Source: an uncultured Bacteroidota bacterium (lineage in GTDB: Bacteria > Bacteroidota > Bacteroidia > Flavobacteriales > Flavobacteriaceae). Taken from it: 64,000 nt of DNA. The position numbers were made by a program, and so were the translations under genes. Location of the stretch: the NCBI GenBank assembly GCA_913062555.1, contig CAJXVU010000006.1, positions 51,186 to 115,185 of the forward strand, given 5' to 3'. Below are positions 41,809 through 51,006 of the stretch, piece by piece (position 1 is the stretch's first letter; the number at the start of each line of letters is the position of its first letter). Under the pieces are notes generated by a model, which was not told the DNA's origin, made no database searches, and saw only the letters and a list, made by a program, of their open reading frames with translations.

Positions 41809-42864
41809 ATGAAACACGACGTAATTATAATAGGAGCTGGACTCACGGGTTTAACTATAGCATATTTGCTTCAAAAAAGAGGGATTAAAGCTACCCTCAT
41901 AGAGTCTAGGTCTAGAACAGGAGGTAGAATTCATACCATAGCAAACGGAAACAATTCCCATTTAGAACTAGGAGCTACTTGGTTTGGAAATAAACACACC
42001 AATTTAAAAAAATTACTAGACGACCTAAATATTGCCTATTTCGAACAATATCAAGAAGGTGAAAGTACTTTAGTTTTTAATACAATGAGTCAACCTCACA
42101 TTTTTGTGACTAATCCAAATGATGAAAAATCATATAGAATTATAAATGGAACGAAGACAATTGTTGATGAGCTTACAAGAACTTTTTCTGGTTCAGTTAT
42201 ACTAAATCAAAAGATAATACAAATCAGTGATAAGGGAAGTTATTTAGAGTTAACATCTAATAATGATATTACGTATAGCGCTAATAATGTAATAGTGACC
42301 ATTCCTCAAAAGCTTATCCCTTCTCAAATATTATTTAAACCTGAGTTACCATTAGAATTAATTGACTCCATGAAGTCAACACACACATGGATGAGTGATT
42401 CAATAAAATTCTTCCTAACATATAAAGCACCATTTTGGAGATCGGATGGTAAATCAGGAATGCTTTTTAGCCAAATTGGTCCCGTTACAGAAGTTTATGA
42501 TCATACCAATTACCAACAAAATCAATTTGCTTTGATGGGGTTTATAAATCAAAATTTAAGAAATTATTCAAAAAATGAACGCAAGGCTAAAGTTATAGCG
42601 TATTTAAGTAAATATCTGTCAATGGAAGCTAAAAATTATATGGATTATAACGAGAAAGATTGGTCTTTTGATGATAATACTTCCACAAAAGAAGCGATAG
42701 AAAGGATTAATTTTCACCCTTCATATGGAAATCCGCTCTATACGAATAAATTCATGAATGATAAGCTATATTTCGCAGGGACAGAGACTTCAAAAATATT
42801 TGGGGGCTATATGGAAGGCGCAATAATCTCTGCTCTTAATACCGTAAATCTTATTAAAAGCTGA
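41809..42864 (+). CDS. FAD-dependent amine oxidase family protein
   Basis: DVIIIGAGLTGLTIAYLLQKRG; SRTGGRIHT; C-terminal FAGTETSKIFGGYMEGAI. Confidence 0.92.
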   Translation: MKHDVIIIGAGLTGLTIAYLLQKRGIKATLIESRSRTGGRIHTIANGNNSHLELGATWFGNKHTNLKKLLDDLNIAYFEQYQEGESTLVFNTMSQPHIFVTNPNDEKSYRIINGTKTIVDELTRTFSGSVILNQKIIQISDKGSYLELTSNNDITYSANNVIVTIPQKLIPSQILFKPELPLELIDSMKSTHTWMSDSIKFFLTYKAPFWRSDGKSGMLFSQIGPVTEVYDHTNYQQNQFALMGFINQNLRNYSKNERKAKVIAYLSKYLSMEAKNYMDYNEKDWSFDDNTSTKEAIERINFHPSYGNPLYTNKFMNDKLYFAGTETSKIFGGYMEGAIISALNTVNLIKS

Positions 42865-43079
42865 TTCTTATCATATTACTGCTTCCATTGGAGATAATAT
42901 TATGATAAAATGTGTTGTCATATACCGCGTTTTCGAACTTGAATTTTATATCCAGAATGATGTAAAAAGGCAGTAATAAAATAATAAATTGATAATAATT
43001 GCACAAATTGGCTGATTTTCAATTTATTGGCGCCATCTTTGCAAAATAATAAAGTATTAATAAATTAAATTACATTACA

Positions 43080-43271
43080 ATGAGTAAAGGAACAGTAAAA
43101 TTTTTCAACGACGCTAAAGGTTTTGGATTCATCACTGAAGAAGGAGTTGAAAAAGACCACTTTGTACACATTTCTGGATTAATCGATGAGGTTAGAGAAG
43201 GCGATGAGGTAACATTTGACCTTCAAGAAGGTAACAAAGGATTAAACGCAGTAAACGTAAAAGTGAACTAA
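43080..43271 (+). CDS. cold-shock domain protein
   Basis: MSKGTVKFFNDAKGFGFITEEG..DHFVHIS. Confidence 0.96.
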   Translation: MSKGTVKFFNDAKGFGFITEEGVEKDHFVHISGLIDEVREGDEVTFDLQEGNKGLNAVNVKVN

Positions 43272-43292
43272 ATATATCTCTTTAGATTTTAG

Positions 43293-43324
43293 AAAAAAGC
43301 CCGTCCTAACAGACGGGCTTTTTT
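43293..43324. terminator. Rho-independent terminator after cold-shock gene
   Basis: aaaaaagcccgtc ctaaca gacgggctttttt. Confidence 0.9.
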
Positions 43325-43393
43325 ATTATCTAATATTTTGATTTAAATCGATTAATAAGAAGTACTTTCGCGCCTTATAAAATTTTCAGGCTT

Positions 43394-43843
43394 ATGAAGC
43401 GTATTAATGAGTACAAGAAGTTATTTGGAGTAGAAAAGGATATCGATCTAAAACTACTTAAAAAAAGTTACCGTAATTTGGTAAAAGAGTGGCATCCAGA
43501 TAAATTTCAAGATGGAGATGTATTGAAGCAAGAAGCAGAAGTACAGAGCCGCGCAATTATAGATGGTTACCATTTTTTGGTTAGCATGGCTCCTGAAACT
43601 AAAGAAAAGGACTTACCTGCATACAAAGAAACGATTTCAACTGCTGGTATTGAAGATTATCAACACAAGGGACTTTTGATGGAAATTACCTATACGGATG
43701 GCACTACCTATGAATATTTTGGAGTGACAAAACCCATATACATCAAAATGATCAACAGTGGAAACATCAATCGTTTTGCTAAACGAAATATCTACCCAAA
43801 ATTCACCCACCGCAAATCTAAAAAGACTCGAGAAGAGGCTTAA
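43394..43843 (+). CDS. J-domain protein with C-terminal KTSC domain
   Basis: LKKSYRNLVKEWHPDKFQD (HPD) and TYEYFGVTKPIYIKMINSGNINRFAKRNIYPKF. Confidence 0.85.
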   Translation: MKRINEYKKLFGVEKDIDLKLLKKSYRNLVKEWHPDKFQDGDVLKQEAEVQSRAIIDGYHFLVSMAPETKEKDLPAYKETISTAGIEDYQHKGLLMEITYTDGTTYEYFGVTKPIYIKMINSGNINRFAKRNIYPKFTHRKSKKTREEA

Positions 43844-44070
43844 TGGTGCGTGTTAGATAGTATCACCAAAATCTCAAACCGAAAAAAGGCTATCACTGAA
43901 CGCCTCTAAGTTTAGGAACATTTATACAAAAGATATTTACAAACTAATAATTTCTACATGAGCTCTTCTATGTATAATAGGAGAGAGAGACTGTTAAGCA
44001 TGGAGTATTGAGTGTAACAAAAAAAAAACATATTAGTCTTTTAATTAGTCATACTTACTAATCAAAAGAA

Positions 44071-45009
44071 ATGGAAATAAGAAAAACAATATACTGTTTG
44101 ATGCTAATTGGCTTTGTCTCTAATTCCATTTTTGCACAGCTTACCCAAAACAGAGCACATGATCCTTATCAGGCAAAATTTGTATATCAGGATTTAAAAC
44201 AATTCATAAAAGTATATCATACACTTACTGAAGATAGTGACACCATTGCAATAATTCAAAAAGACTATTTGGACAAAGGATCTCTCGGTTTAAAAGAATT
44301 CATTAGCAAATACAATCTAACAGCCAAGAGCATGGCACGAGCAATGTATAAATATCCCGATTCATATTCGAATATAAAAGATAAGTTAAACGCGCTTAAA
44401 CTTTGCGAAAGGAAGTTTTCAAAAGCGGCTTATAATAAAATAAAAGTACTCATTCCCTCGGCTGAATTTCCCCCGACTTACTACTTGGTGGCAGGGCGAA
44501 GAGGCATTGGTTCAGGATCTATTGCCGGACCACTAATATCTATTGAAAAGGATGATATTGCCGAATATTATAAAGGAAATGTGGGGACATTAGTTCATGA
44601 AATGATTCATATGCAACAATTGAGGGTTTTGAAAAAAGAGTACTTCACCATCTTTAATGAGAAAAAATCCTTGCTATCAAAATCGGTAAGAGAAGGTGTA
44701 GCGGAGTTTTATGGACAATTGATAAGTGATTTTCCAAGCTATAAAGAACAATTCTTGCCTTATTTAAATACACATGAAAAAGAACTATGGACTGCATTTA
44801 CAAGAGATGCCAAAAATAGAGATTTTGGTGATTGGTACGGAAAGCCAAATAAAGCAGGGCAACCGAATGATCTGGGCTATTTAATAGGATTAAAAATGGC
44901 AGAAGCTTATTTTAATTCCTCTAGCGATAAACAGAAAGCAAGTGAATATCTAATCTCTATAGTGGACTATGAAGCGTTTTTTTTAGCTTGTGGTTATAAT
45001 CCAGAATAG
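44071..45009 (+). CDS. secreted putative Zn protease (HEMIH; DUF2268-like)
   Basis: Signal peptide; VGTLVHEMIHMQQL and SVREGVAEFYGQL. Confidence 0.6.
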   Translation: MEIRKTIYCLMLIGFVSNSIFAQLTQNRAHDPYQAKFVYQDLKQFIKVYHTLTEDSDTIAIIQKDYLDKGSLGLKEFISKYNLTAKSMARAMYKYPDSYSNIKDKLNALKLCERKFSKAAYNKIKVLIPSAEFPPTYYLVAGRRGIGSGSIAGPLISIEKDDIAEYYKGNVGTLVHEMIHMQQLRVLKKEYFTIFNEKKSLLSKSVREGVAEFYGQLISDFPSYKEQFLPYLNTHEKELWTAFTRDAKNRDFGDWYGKPNKAGQPNDLGYLIGLKMAEAYFNSSSDKQKASEYLISIVDYEAFFLACGYNPE

Positions 45010-45035
45010 TCTAAAACTCAAAAAGCGTTTTTAAT

Positions 45036-45680
45036 TTATTCAAATGTATGACGTTGCTCTTCTGTTGAAGATGCTTTTAGCAATTGGTGAAATGTTTTTA
45101 TCGTATTAAAATCTCGAGTAATTTCTCCAGATACCGCAATTCCAGAAATACCCGTTTCTAATATAGCTTTAACATCTGCTGTTGTTATACCTCCAACACC
45201 TATGATTGGAGTGTCGGTTTTTAAAGCTTCTGAAATTGCTATATAACCGTTTAATCCTAAAACCGTACCTAAGTTGGCTTTGGTTGTTGTTAATCTGAAG
45301 GGGCCTAAACTAATATAATCTACTTCTTTAGTAATTAATGTTTCGCATTCTTGCACGGTATTTGCTGTGCCTCCAATAATTTGCCATGTGTATAAATGCG
45401 CTCTAACAATAGTAGGGCAGGTATCCGTCTGTCCTAAGTGTACCCCATCTGCTTTAGCTTCTTTTGCTATTTTATAATGATCATTAATAATTAATCTAGT
45501 TTGAAAATGAGAAGTGATTTCTCTAGCGGCCATGGCTAATTTTAAAATTTTCTTTTCTGAAACACCTTTTAAACGTAATTGCACTAATTCTGCACCAGAG
45601 GTACATGCTTTTTGGATGTTATCCAAATGCGCTTTTGGAGAACTTCCTTGAGATATATAATGTAGTTTAGGTATCATCAT
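45036..45680 (-). CDS. thiE: thiamine phosphate synthase
   Basis: LVQLRLKGVSEKK, LIINDHYKIAKEAKADGVHLGQTD, VGGITTADV. Confidence 0.93.
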   Translation of the reverse strand: MMIPKLHYISQGSSPKAHLDNIQKACTSGAELVQLRLKGVSEKKILKLAMAAREITSHFQTRLIINDHYKIAKEAKADGVHLGQTDTCPTIVRAHLYTWQIIGGTANTVQECETLITKEVDYISLGPFRLTTTKANLGTVLGLNGYIAISEALKTDTPIIGVGGITTADVKAILETGISGIAVSGEITRDFNTIKTFHQLLKASSTEEQRHTFE

Positions 45681-45742
45681 GTCTTCGTATTTTGTTAAGG
45701 GCTTATCGCTATAAGTAAGAATTGATTCTATGTATTGCCTCC

Positions 45743-46354
45743 CTACGCAGTGACTACTCTAGAATGTTCCATAAAATAGGCCTCAAAGCGTTTTAGTTTC
45801 GGATGCATTTTTTCGGAGTATAGTACATACTGGCATTTTTTAATACTTTGAGTAATCGACATAAGCGCAATATATGCGGATTGTTGAATAAGAAAATCGG
45901 CGTCGTCTATACTAAATATCTTCAATTGAGAGCTGCTTACTCCATTTGATAAAAACAACTTATTCAATGTGCCTATCGTGGAAATAAGAATGTCTATCCC
46001 TTCATAGATTTCAGATTTTTGCAGATCAATATGTAGCTTTTCATGCCCCACATAAACCCGTAAAGAATTATGTTTAGTATGTGCTAAAAAAGCATCATAT
46101 AATTCTATTGCCCTTTCCCTATTTTCTACAAGAACAATCGCCCTTGGTGTGTTTCCAACGGCTTCGCATTTCAATTTTTGTAAGGTCGTAAGTATCAATG
46201 TGGTCGTTTTGCCACTATTTTTTGCAGCATTGCAAAAAACATTGGCACCACTTTTTATTATAGGAATACTGCGACGCTGAAAAGACGTAGGTGTTGTTAT
46301 TTCTTGATCCGCTAGCATCTCTTTGATATCGGAATGTAATTTTTTAAAAGGCAT
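45743..46354 (-). CDS. single-domain DEAD-box-like protein (N-terminal RecA domain only)
   Basis: Q motif PTSFQRRSIPII, Walker A AAKNSGKTT, DDAD motif II; no C-terminal helicase domain. Confidence 0.8.
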   Translation of the reverse strand: MPFKKLHSDIKEMLADQEITTPTSFQRRSIPIIKSGANVFCNAAKNSGKTTTLILTTLQKLKCEAVGNTPRAIVLVENRERAIELYDAFLAHTKHNSLRVYVGHEKLHIDLQKSEIYEGIDILISTIGTLNKLFLSNGVSSSQLKIFSIDDADFLIQQSAYIALMSITQSIKKCQYVLYSEKMHPKLKRFEAYFMEHSRVVTA

Positions 46355-46475
46355 AGGAATTAAAGCGATTACTGTTTGGCGTAGTATTTATAATAATTAG
46401 GACAAATATACTACCTGCGATCGACATAAATGGGTGTAATTATAATATTAAAAATTGATTAATAGAAATATTGTT

Positions 46476-46506
46476 TATATTTGCAAACTGACTGGTCAGT
46501 CAGTTT
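46476..46506 (+). promoter_or_regulatory. promoter -7 (TATATTTG, 46476-46483) abutting perfect operator palindrome (46485-46506)
   Basis: AAACTGACTG-GT-CAGTCAGTTT; TTG at 46455-46457 as candidate -33. Confidence 0.8.
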
Positions 46507-46518
46507 TATATTTAGTTT

Positions 46519-47079
46519 ATGAAAGACAACCGAGAATTAATCATTGAAGTCGCCACTAAATTTTTTTCAGAAAGAGGATTTGAGAATACCTCCATGTCCA
46601 AAGTATGTGAAGCGGCCAAGGTCTCTAAAGGATTAATCTTTCATCATTTTAAAACTAAAGATGATTTATTACGAGAAATATTTAAGAAAACAACAGACCT
46701 AATTATTGAAATTAACAATACTAATCAGCAAGATTATACACCAAAGGAGGAACTGTTAGAACTTATAAATTCCTTTTTTATACAGTTGGAAAAGGACAAA
46801 TTATTCTTCCAATTGAATTTGAGTATGATCGTACAACCAAAAACGAGAATGCTGTTAAATGACTTAATACAAGAACGGTCATCATTTATTCTGCAATCAG
46901 TCAAAGGTGTTTTTGAAAAAATTGATTCTAAAAATGCGCTTATTATGAGTTATCTATTTATTGCAGAACTGGATGGAATCGCGCTTAATTATTTAGGGAT
47001 TTTTGATACCTATCCATTAGAAGAAATAAAAGCCCAATTATTACAAAAATACACAAACAATGAAATTTATAAAAACTGA
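46519..47079 (+). CDS. TetR/AcrR family transcriptional regulator
   Basis: IIEVATKFFSERGFENTSMSKVCEAAKVSKGLIFHHFKTKDDLL. Confidence 0.93.
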   Translation: MKDNRELIIEVATKFFSERGFENTSMSKVCEAAKVSKGLIFHHFKTKDDLLREIFKKTTDLIIEINNTNQQDYTPKEELLELINSFFIQLEKDKLFFQLNLSMIVQPKTRMLLNDLIQERSSFILQSVKGVFEKIDSKNALIMSYLFIAELDGIALNYLGIFDTYPLEEIKAQLLQKYTNNEIYKN

Positions 47080-47860
47080 TAATATTGAAGAAATTAATGC
47101 CTTACGAGTTGAACTATATCAAAAACTTACCGCTCCAATTGATGTCATGTGGGAAAAGCTATATATAGATTCTGCACAGCATTTCTTTATAGAAAATAAT
47201 GAAGAAAATATTGGGTACTGTTGTATTGATGATAAAGGAAGTTTGCTACAACTTTTTCTTAAAAAGGAGTATCATACTTTGATGAATAAAGTGATCACTT
47301 CTTTAATTGAAGCGAAAAAAATCAGTTCGGCAAGTTTAAGTTCTAATGAACCTATCTCATATAATACCTGTTTGCACCATTCAAAATCAATAGCCACAAA
47401 TACATTTTGTTTTCAACACTCAAATACAATAATAGACTCAAAATCTTCATTAAAATTAGAGTTAGCTCTAGAAGATAATATACCATCAATTAAATCTTTT
47501 TTAAAAGAACAAATCGGTATGGATGATACTTTTGGTTATACAGAAAATCTTGTTGCAAGAAAAGAGATCTATACGGTCACCAATAATGATGAGATCATTG
47601 CTACAAGTGAATGTAGATGGAGTGACTCTCAACCAGAGATTGCAGATTTAGGCATTATAGTGAACAAGAATCATCGAGGAAAAGGAATCGCAACGCAAGT
47701 CTTACAAATTCAAGCAAACAGGGTACTTAAAGCAAATAGAAAACCAATATGCTCAACCACTTTTGATAATATCGCTTCACGAAAAGCAATAGAACGGGCC
47801 GGTTTTTATTGTTCTAATATCATTTTTGATATGAATTTTGTTAACGATAACAACAAGTAA
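47060..47860 (+). CDS. GNAT family N-acetyltransferase
   Basis: ADLGIIVNKNHRGKGIATQVLQIQ; SRKAIERAGF; overlaps tetR by 20 nt. Confidence 0.88.
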   Translation: MKFIKTDNIEEINALRVELYQKLTAPIDVMWEKLYIDSAQHFFIENNEENIGYCCIDDKGSLLQLFLKKEYHTLMNKVITSLIEAKKISSASLSSNEPISYNTCLHHSKSIATNTFCFQHSNTIIDSKSSLKLELALEDNIPSIKSFLKEQIGMDDTFGYTENLVARKEIYTVTNNDEIIATSECRWSDSQPEIADLGIIVNKNHRGKGIATQVLQIQANRVLKANRKPICSTTFDNIASRKAIERAGFYCSNIIFDMNFVNDNNK

Positions 47861-47862
47861 TA

Positions 47863-48051
47863 ATGACAATTAATGATTTAGGATATAACGAAGCAATAGA
47901 AAAGTATAGGAAAACGGAACAAAGGCCGACTTTTGGTATTGGGGGAGTTATTTCGGAACATAAAGATCGATATACAATAAAGAATGATATTGCAGAATAA
48001 GTACTAAATAATAGAATTTTGTTTTCTGCAATCTCAGAAAACTTCGGCTAA
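47863..48051 (+). pseudogene. rsgA: decayed N-terminal fragment of ribosome small subunit-dependent GTPase A
   Basis: MTINDLGYNEAIEKYRK...GGVISEHKDRYTIKNDIAE*VLNNRILFSAISENFG*; resembles RsgA N-terminus/OB fold; in-frame TAA at 47998, no GTPase domain. Confidence 0.75.
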
Positions 48052-48094
48052 AACAGCACAAAGCCTTAAGAATTAACCTTTTATTTAATAGCTT

Positions 48095-48802
48095 TTAATT
48101 ATTAATTAACTTAATAATTTCTTTATAGGACGCTCCAATCGGAATTTCAATACCGCCAAGCAAGACAACATCTTTTGCGGTTAAAGTCGCAATTTTTTTG
48201 GTATTAATAATATAAGAACGATGGACCCTCAAAAAATAGGAAGGGAGCTTTTGAGCAAAAGTGCTTATTTTATCTTTTGTAATTATGGTCGCATTTACAG
48301 TATGAATTCTCACATAGTCCTTAATACTGTCAATAAACAGAATGTTGTTAAACTCAATTCTAATCATCTTTTTGTTTGAATTAACAAAGATGTGATCTGA
48401 TGTGATATCCATTTCTAATGATTCGCGAGAAGTTGGATGCATGGCGGCATTCAATGCCCTGTATTTATTGATAGATTTATAAAACCGAATAAAGGATATT
48501 GGCTTTAATAAATAATCAATGATATCTAATTCATAACCTTCCAATGCATATTCTCTGTAGGCAGTTGTTAATATCACCTTTGGTTGTATAGTCGTATTCT
48601 TTATGAAGTCGATACCTGTAACTACAGGCATTTGGATATCTAAAAATAGAAGGTCAACGGTAGAATCTTGAAGAAAATGTCCCGCAGCTATAGGGTTGTC
48701 AAATGTTGATACAAGTTCGAGGTCTGGCACTTGCATTATGTGTTTTTCAAGCACCTTAATGGCTAGCGGCTCATCATCTATGACCATACATTTTATTCCC
48801 AT
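48095..48802 (-). CDS. LytTR-family response regulator (module 1)
   Basis: CMVIDDEPLAIKVLEKHI receiver; C-terminal LytTR FLRVHRSYIINTKKI. Confidence 0.95.
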   Translation of the reverse strand: MGIKCMVIDDEPLAIKVLEKHIMQVPDLELVSTFDNPIAAGHFLQDSTVDLLFLDIQMPVVTGIDFIKNTTIQPKVILTTAYREYALEGYELDIIDYLLKPISFIRFYKSINKYRALNAAMHPTSRESLEMDITSDHIFVNSNKKMIRIEFNNILFIDSIKDYVRIHTVNATIITKDKISTFAQKLPSYFLRVHRSYIINTKKIATLTAKDVVLLGGIEIPIGASYKEIIKLINN

Positions 48803-48803
48803 T

Positions 48804-49952
48804 TTACGTTAAATTAATGTTTAATAATACTTGAAAATCTTTATCTGTTTTGGTGCTTTTCAAGTTATAGTTATCTTTATAGTTCAGTTCTAATTGTCGT
48901 TGTGCATTGGAAAATCCAATTCCAGAACGTGATTCATCTTCCTTATTGTCTGGACTATTAGCAAAGATCGTATTAAAAACTTTAAACGAAAGTTTTTCTT
49001 CGTTTGTGGTTAATTCAATTTGAATTACCGAGTCCTTGATAATATTACTCGCCCCGTGTTTAAAAGCGTTTTCGACAAATGAGATCAGGATTAAGGGTGC
49101 GATCATTACGGTGGGACTATGAAGATGGTATGTAAAGTTCAATGTTAACTTATTGCCATACCGTAGCGATTCCAAATCTAAATAATCCTGTATAAAGCCA
49201 ATTTCTTTTGTTAATGGAACTTCATCATCTTTACACTGATAAAGCATATAATCTAACATGTCTGATAGTTTCAAAACAACTTCAGGTGCTTTTTCAGACT
49301 GGTATAATGTTAATGCATATAAATTATTTAAAGTATTGAACAAAAAATGCGGATTTGTTTGTGCCTTTAAAAATTTAAGTTCAGTATTTGCTTTTTCTTT
49401 TTGTAAAACTTCAAGTTGATGACGTTCTTCAAAACGGTCTTTAAATGCCTTCGTCATAAACATTAAAAAAACGAATACATAGACTGATGGAAAATAAACT
49501 ACAGCCAAATGAAATGGGTCTTTTACTATTTCTAGTAAGCTTTCCTCTTCGAAGTATTCAGGAGTAAAAATTTCGGACAAGTACAGCCCTGAAAACCTTG
49601 AGAAAACTAAAAATACATATACAGATATCAAAAAAGAGCATCCAAATTTGAGATATTTCTTTTTAAATAAAAGTTTAGGAACCTGATAATAAACTAAAAA
49701 ATAACTTGCTAATAATTGGGCAGGTAAAAAACTCAAACTACTGATTAGCGTCTTTTTAACACTACCATCATTTAATGCCGCTAATACAGGTAAACTTATA
49801 ACTAATAGAAACCAAAATATGAAATGTGAAACAACCCTATTCTGAATAACCCAATCTATAAAGTTCTTTTTTTTAACCATAGCGTATAAATATATAAAAT
49901 ATGACTCTAGAATTTCTTTAAAAAAGACGAATCTTGATAATCTATTGCCCAA
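48804..49952 (-). CDS. LytS-type sensor histidine kinase (module 1)
   Basis: TM helices; FLKAQTNPHFLFNTLNNLYAL; IGFSNAQRQLELNY. Confidence 0.95.
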   Translation of the reverse strand: MGNRLSRFVFFKEILESYFIYLYAMVKKKNFIDWVIQNRVVSHFIFWFLLVISLPVLAALNDGSVKKTLISSLSFLPAQLLASYFLVYYQVPKLLFKKKYLKFGCSFLISVYVFLVFSRFSGLYLSEIFTPEYFEEESLLEIVKDPFHLAVVYFPSVYVFVFLMFMTKAFKDRFEERHQLEVLQKEKANTELKFLKAQTNPHFLFNTLNNLYALTLYQSEKAPEVVLKLSDMLDYMLYQCKDDEVPLTKEIGFIQDYLDLESLRYGNKLTLNFTYHLHSPTVMIAPLILISFVENAFKHGASNIIKDSVIQIELTTNEEKLSFKVFNTIFANSPDNKEDESRSGIGFSNAQRQLELNYKDNYNLKSTKTDKDFQVLLNINLT

Positions 49953-50141
49953 ACCATGTTTTCTACGGATTTTGAATATTTTCTGTTACTAATAGGTTTA
50001 TTTCCGCTAGTAGCTTTCGTTCATCTATTTTACAATATTTCCATTATCACTTTCGATACGTTTGTCTAAAACTAATATTAAATTGAGGAGTTAGAGGTAT
50101 AGTTGCTTCTAATGAACCGAAAATAATAGAAACTAAAAACT

Positions 50142-50900
50142 ATGAAAAACATAACACGATTAATTTATGTAGCCCTTCTATTAATAACAAGCATTAGCTT
50201 TGGACAGAACCTACCAAAATTTGTGCATGTAGAAGGCGGTACTTTTACTATGGGAGACGAAAGAGGCTTGGGCAATGAAGATCAACGACCTACCCATGAG
50301 GTTACCCTAGAGAGTTTTAATATAAGCCAAACCGAGGTTACCGTAGCCCAATATCGCTATTATTGTGATACCACAGGAGTAGCTATGCCCAAAGAACCTA
50401 GTTGGGGTTGGCAAGACAACCACCCTATGGTAAATGTAAGCTGGCGTGATGCTATGGATTATGCAGATTGGCTTTCTAATGAGCTAGACCAAGAAGTACG
50501 TCTCCCTTATGAGGCAGAATGGGAATATGCAGCACGTGGTGGTAATAAATCTAAAGGTTACAAGTACAGTGGCGCGAATAACATAGCCGATGTGAGTTGG
50601 TATGATGTTAATTCTGACAATACAACAAATGCTGTAGCTGGCAAAAAAGCCAACGAATTAGGCCTTTACGATATGAGCGGTAATACTTTAGAATGGTGCA
50701 TGGATAAATATGGAGGCTATACCAACAGCCCTAAAGATAACCCTAAAGGTGCTACTAAAGGGGATAGAAGGATCATACGTGGTGGTGGATGGCAACTTGA
50801 TCCCACTTTTAGCAGTGTTGCTTTTCGTTACGCAAGTTCCTTTACTGGTGAGTTATATGAGTATTTTGGGTTTCGGGTGGCATCGAATAAAAAAAAATAA
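50142..50900 (+). CDS. secreted SUMF1/FGE-fold protein
   Basis: Signal peptide; GGTFTMGDERGLGNEDQRPTHEVTLESFNISQTEVT; LPYEAEWEYAARGG; GFRVAS. Confidence 0.92.
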   Translation: MKNITRLIYVALLLITSISFGQNLPKFVHVEGGTFTMGDERGLGNEDQRPTHEVTLESFNISQTEVTVAQYRYYCDTTGVAMPKEPSWGWQDNHPMVNVSWRDAMDYADWLSNELDQEVRLPYEAEWEYAARGGNKSKGYKYSGANNIADVSWYDVNSDNTTNAVAGKKANELGLYDMSGNTLEWCMDKYGGYTNSPKDNPKGATKGDRRIIRGGGWQLDPTFSSVAFRYASSFTGELYEYFGFRVASNKKK

Positions 50901-51006
50901 CAAAGAAAGGCTAGCAAAAGCCCAAAAAGGCAATAATCAAATTTAACTAATTTATAAATTGAGGAATCAGTGGTCTGCCAACCTCTAATTAATACATCTA
51001 AAAACA

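Noticed and set aside
50710-50946. ORF overlapping the end of the FGE-like gene in another frame
   Set aside because: Shadow of the SUMF1-fold coding sequence; no ribosome-binding context or recognisable protein
50086-50975. Similar strings AAATTGAGGAGTTAGAGG and AAATTGAGGAATCAGTGG upstream of the FGE-like and first propeller genes as shared regulator sites
   Set aside because: Too many mismatches and A/T-rich; cannot be distinguished from chance without a motif search
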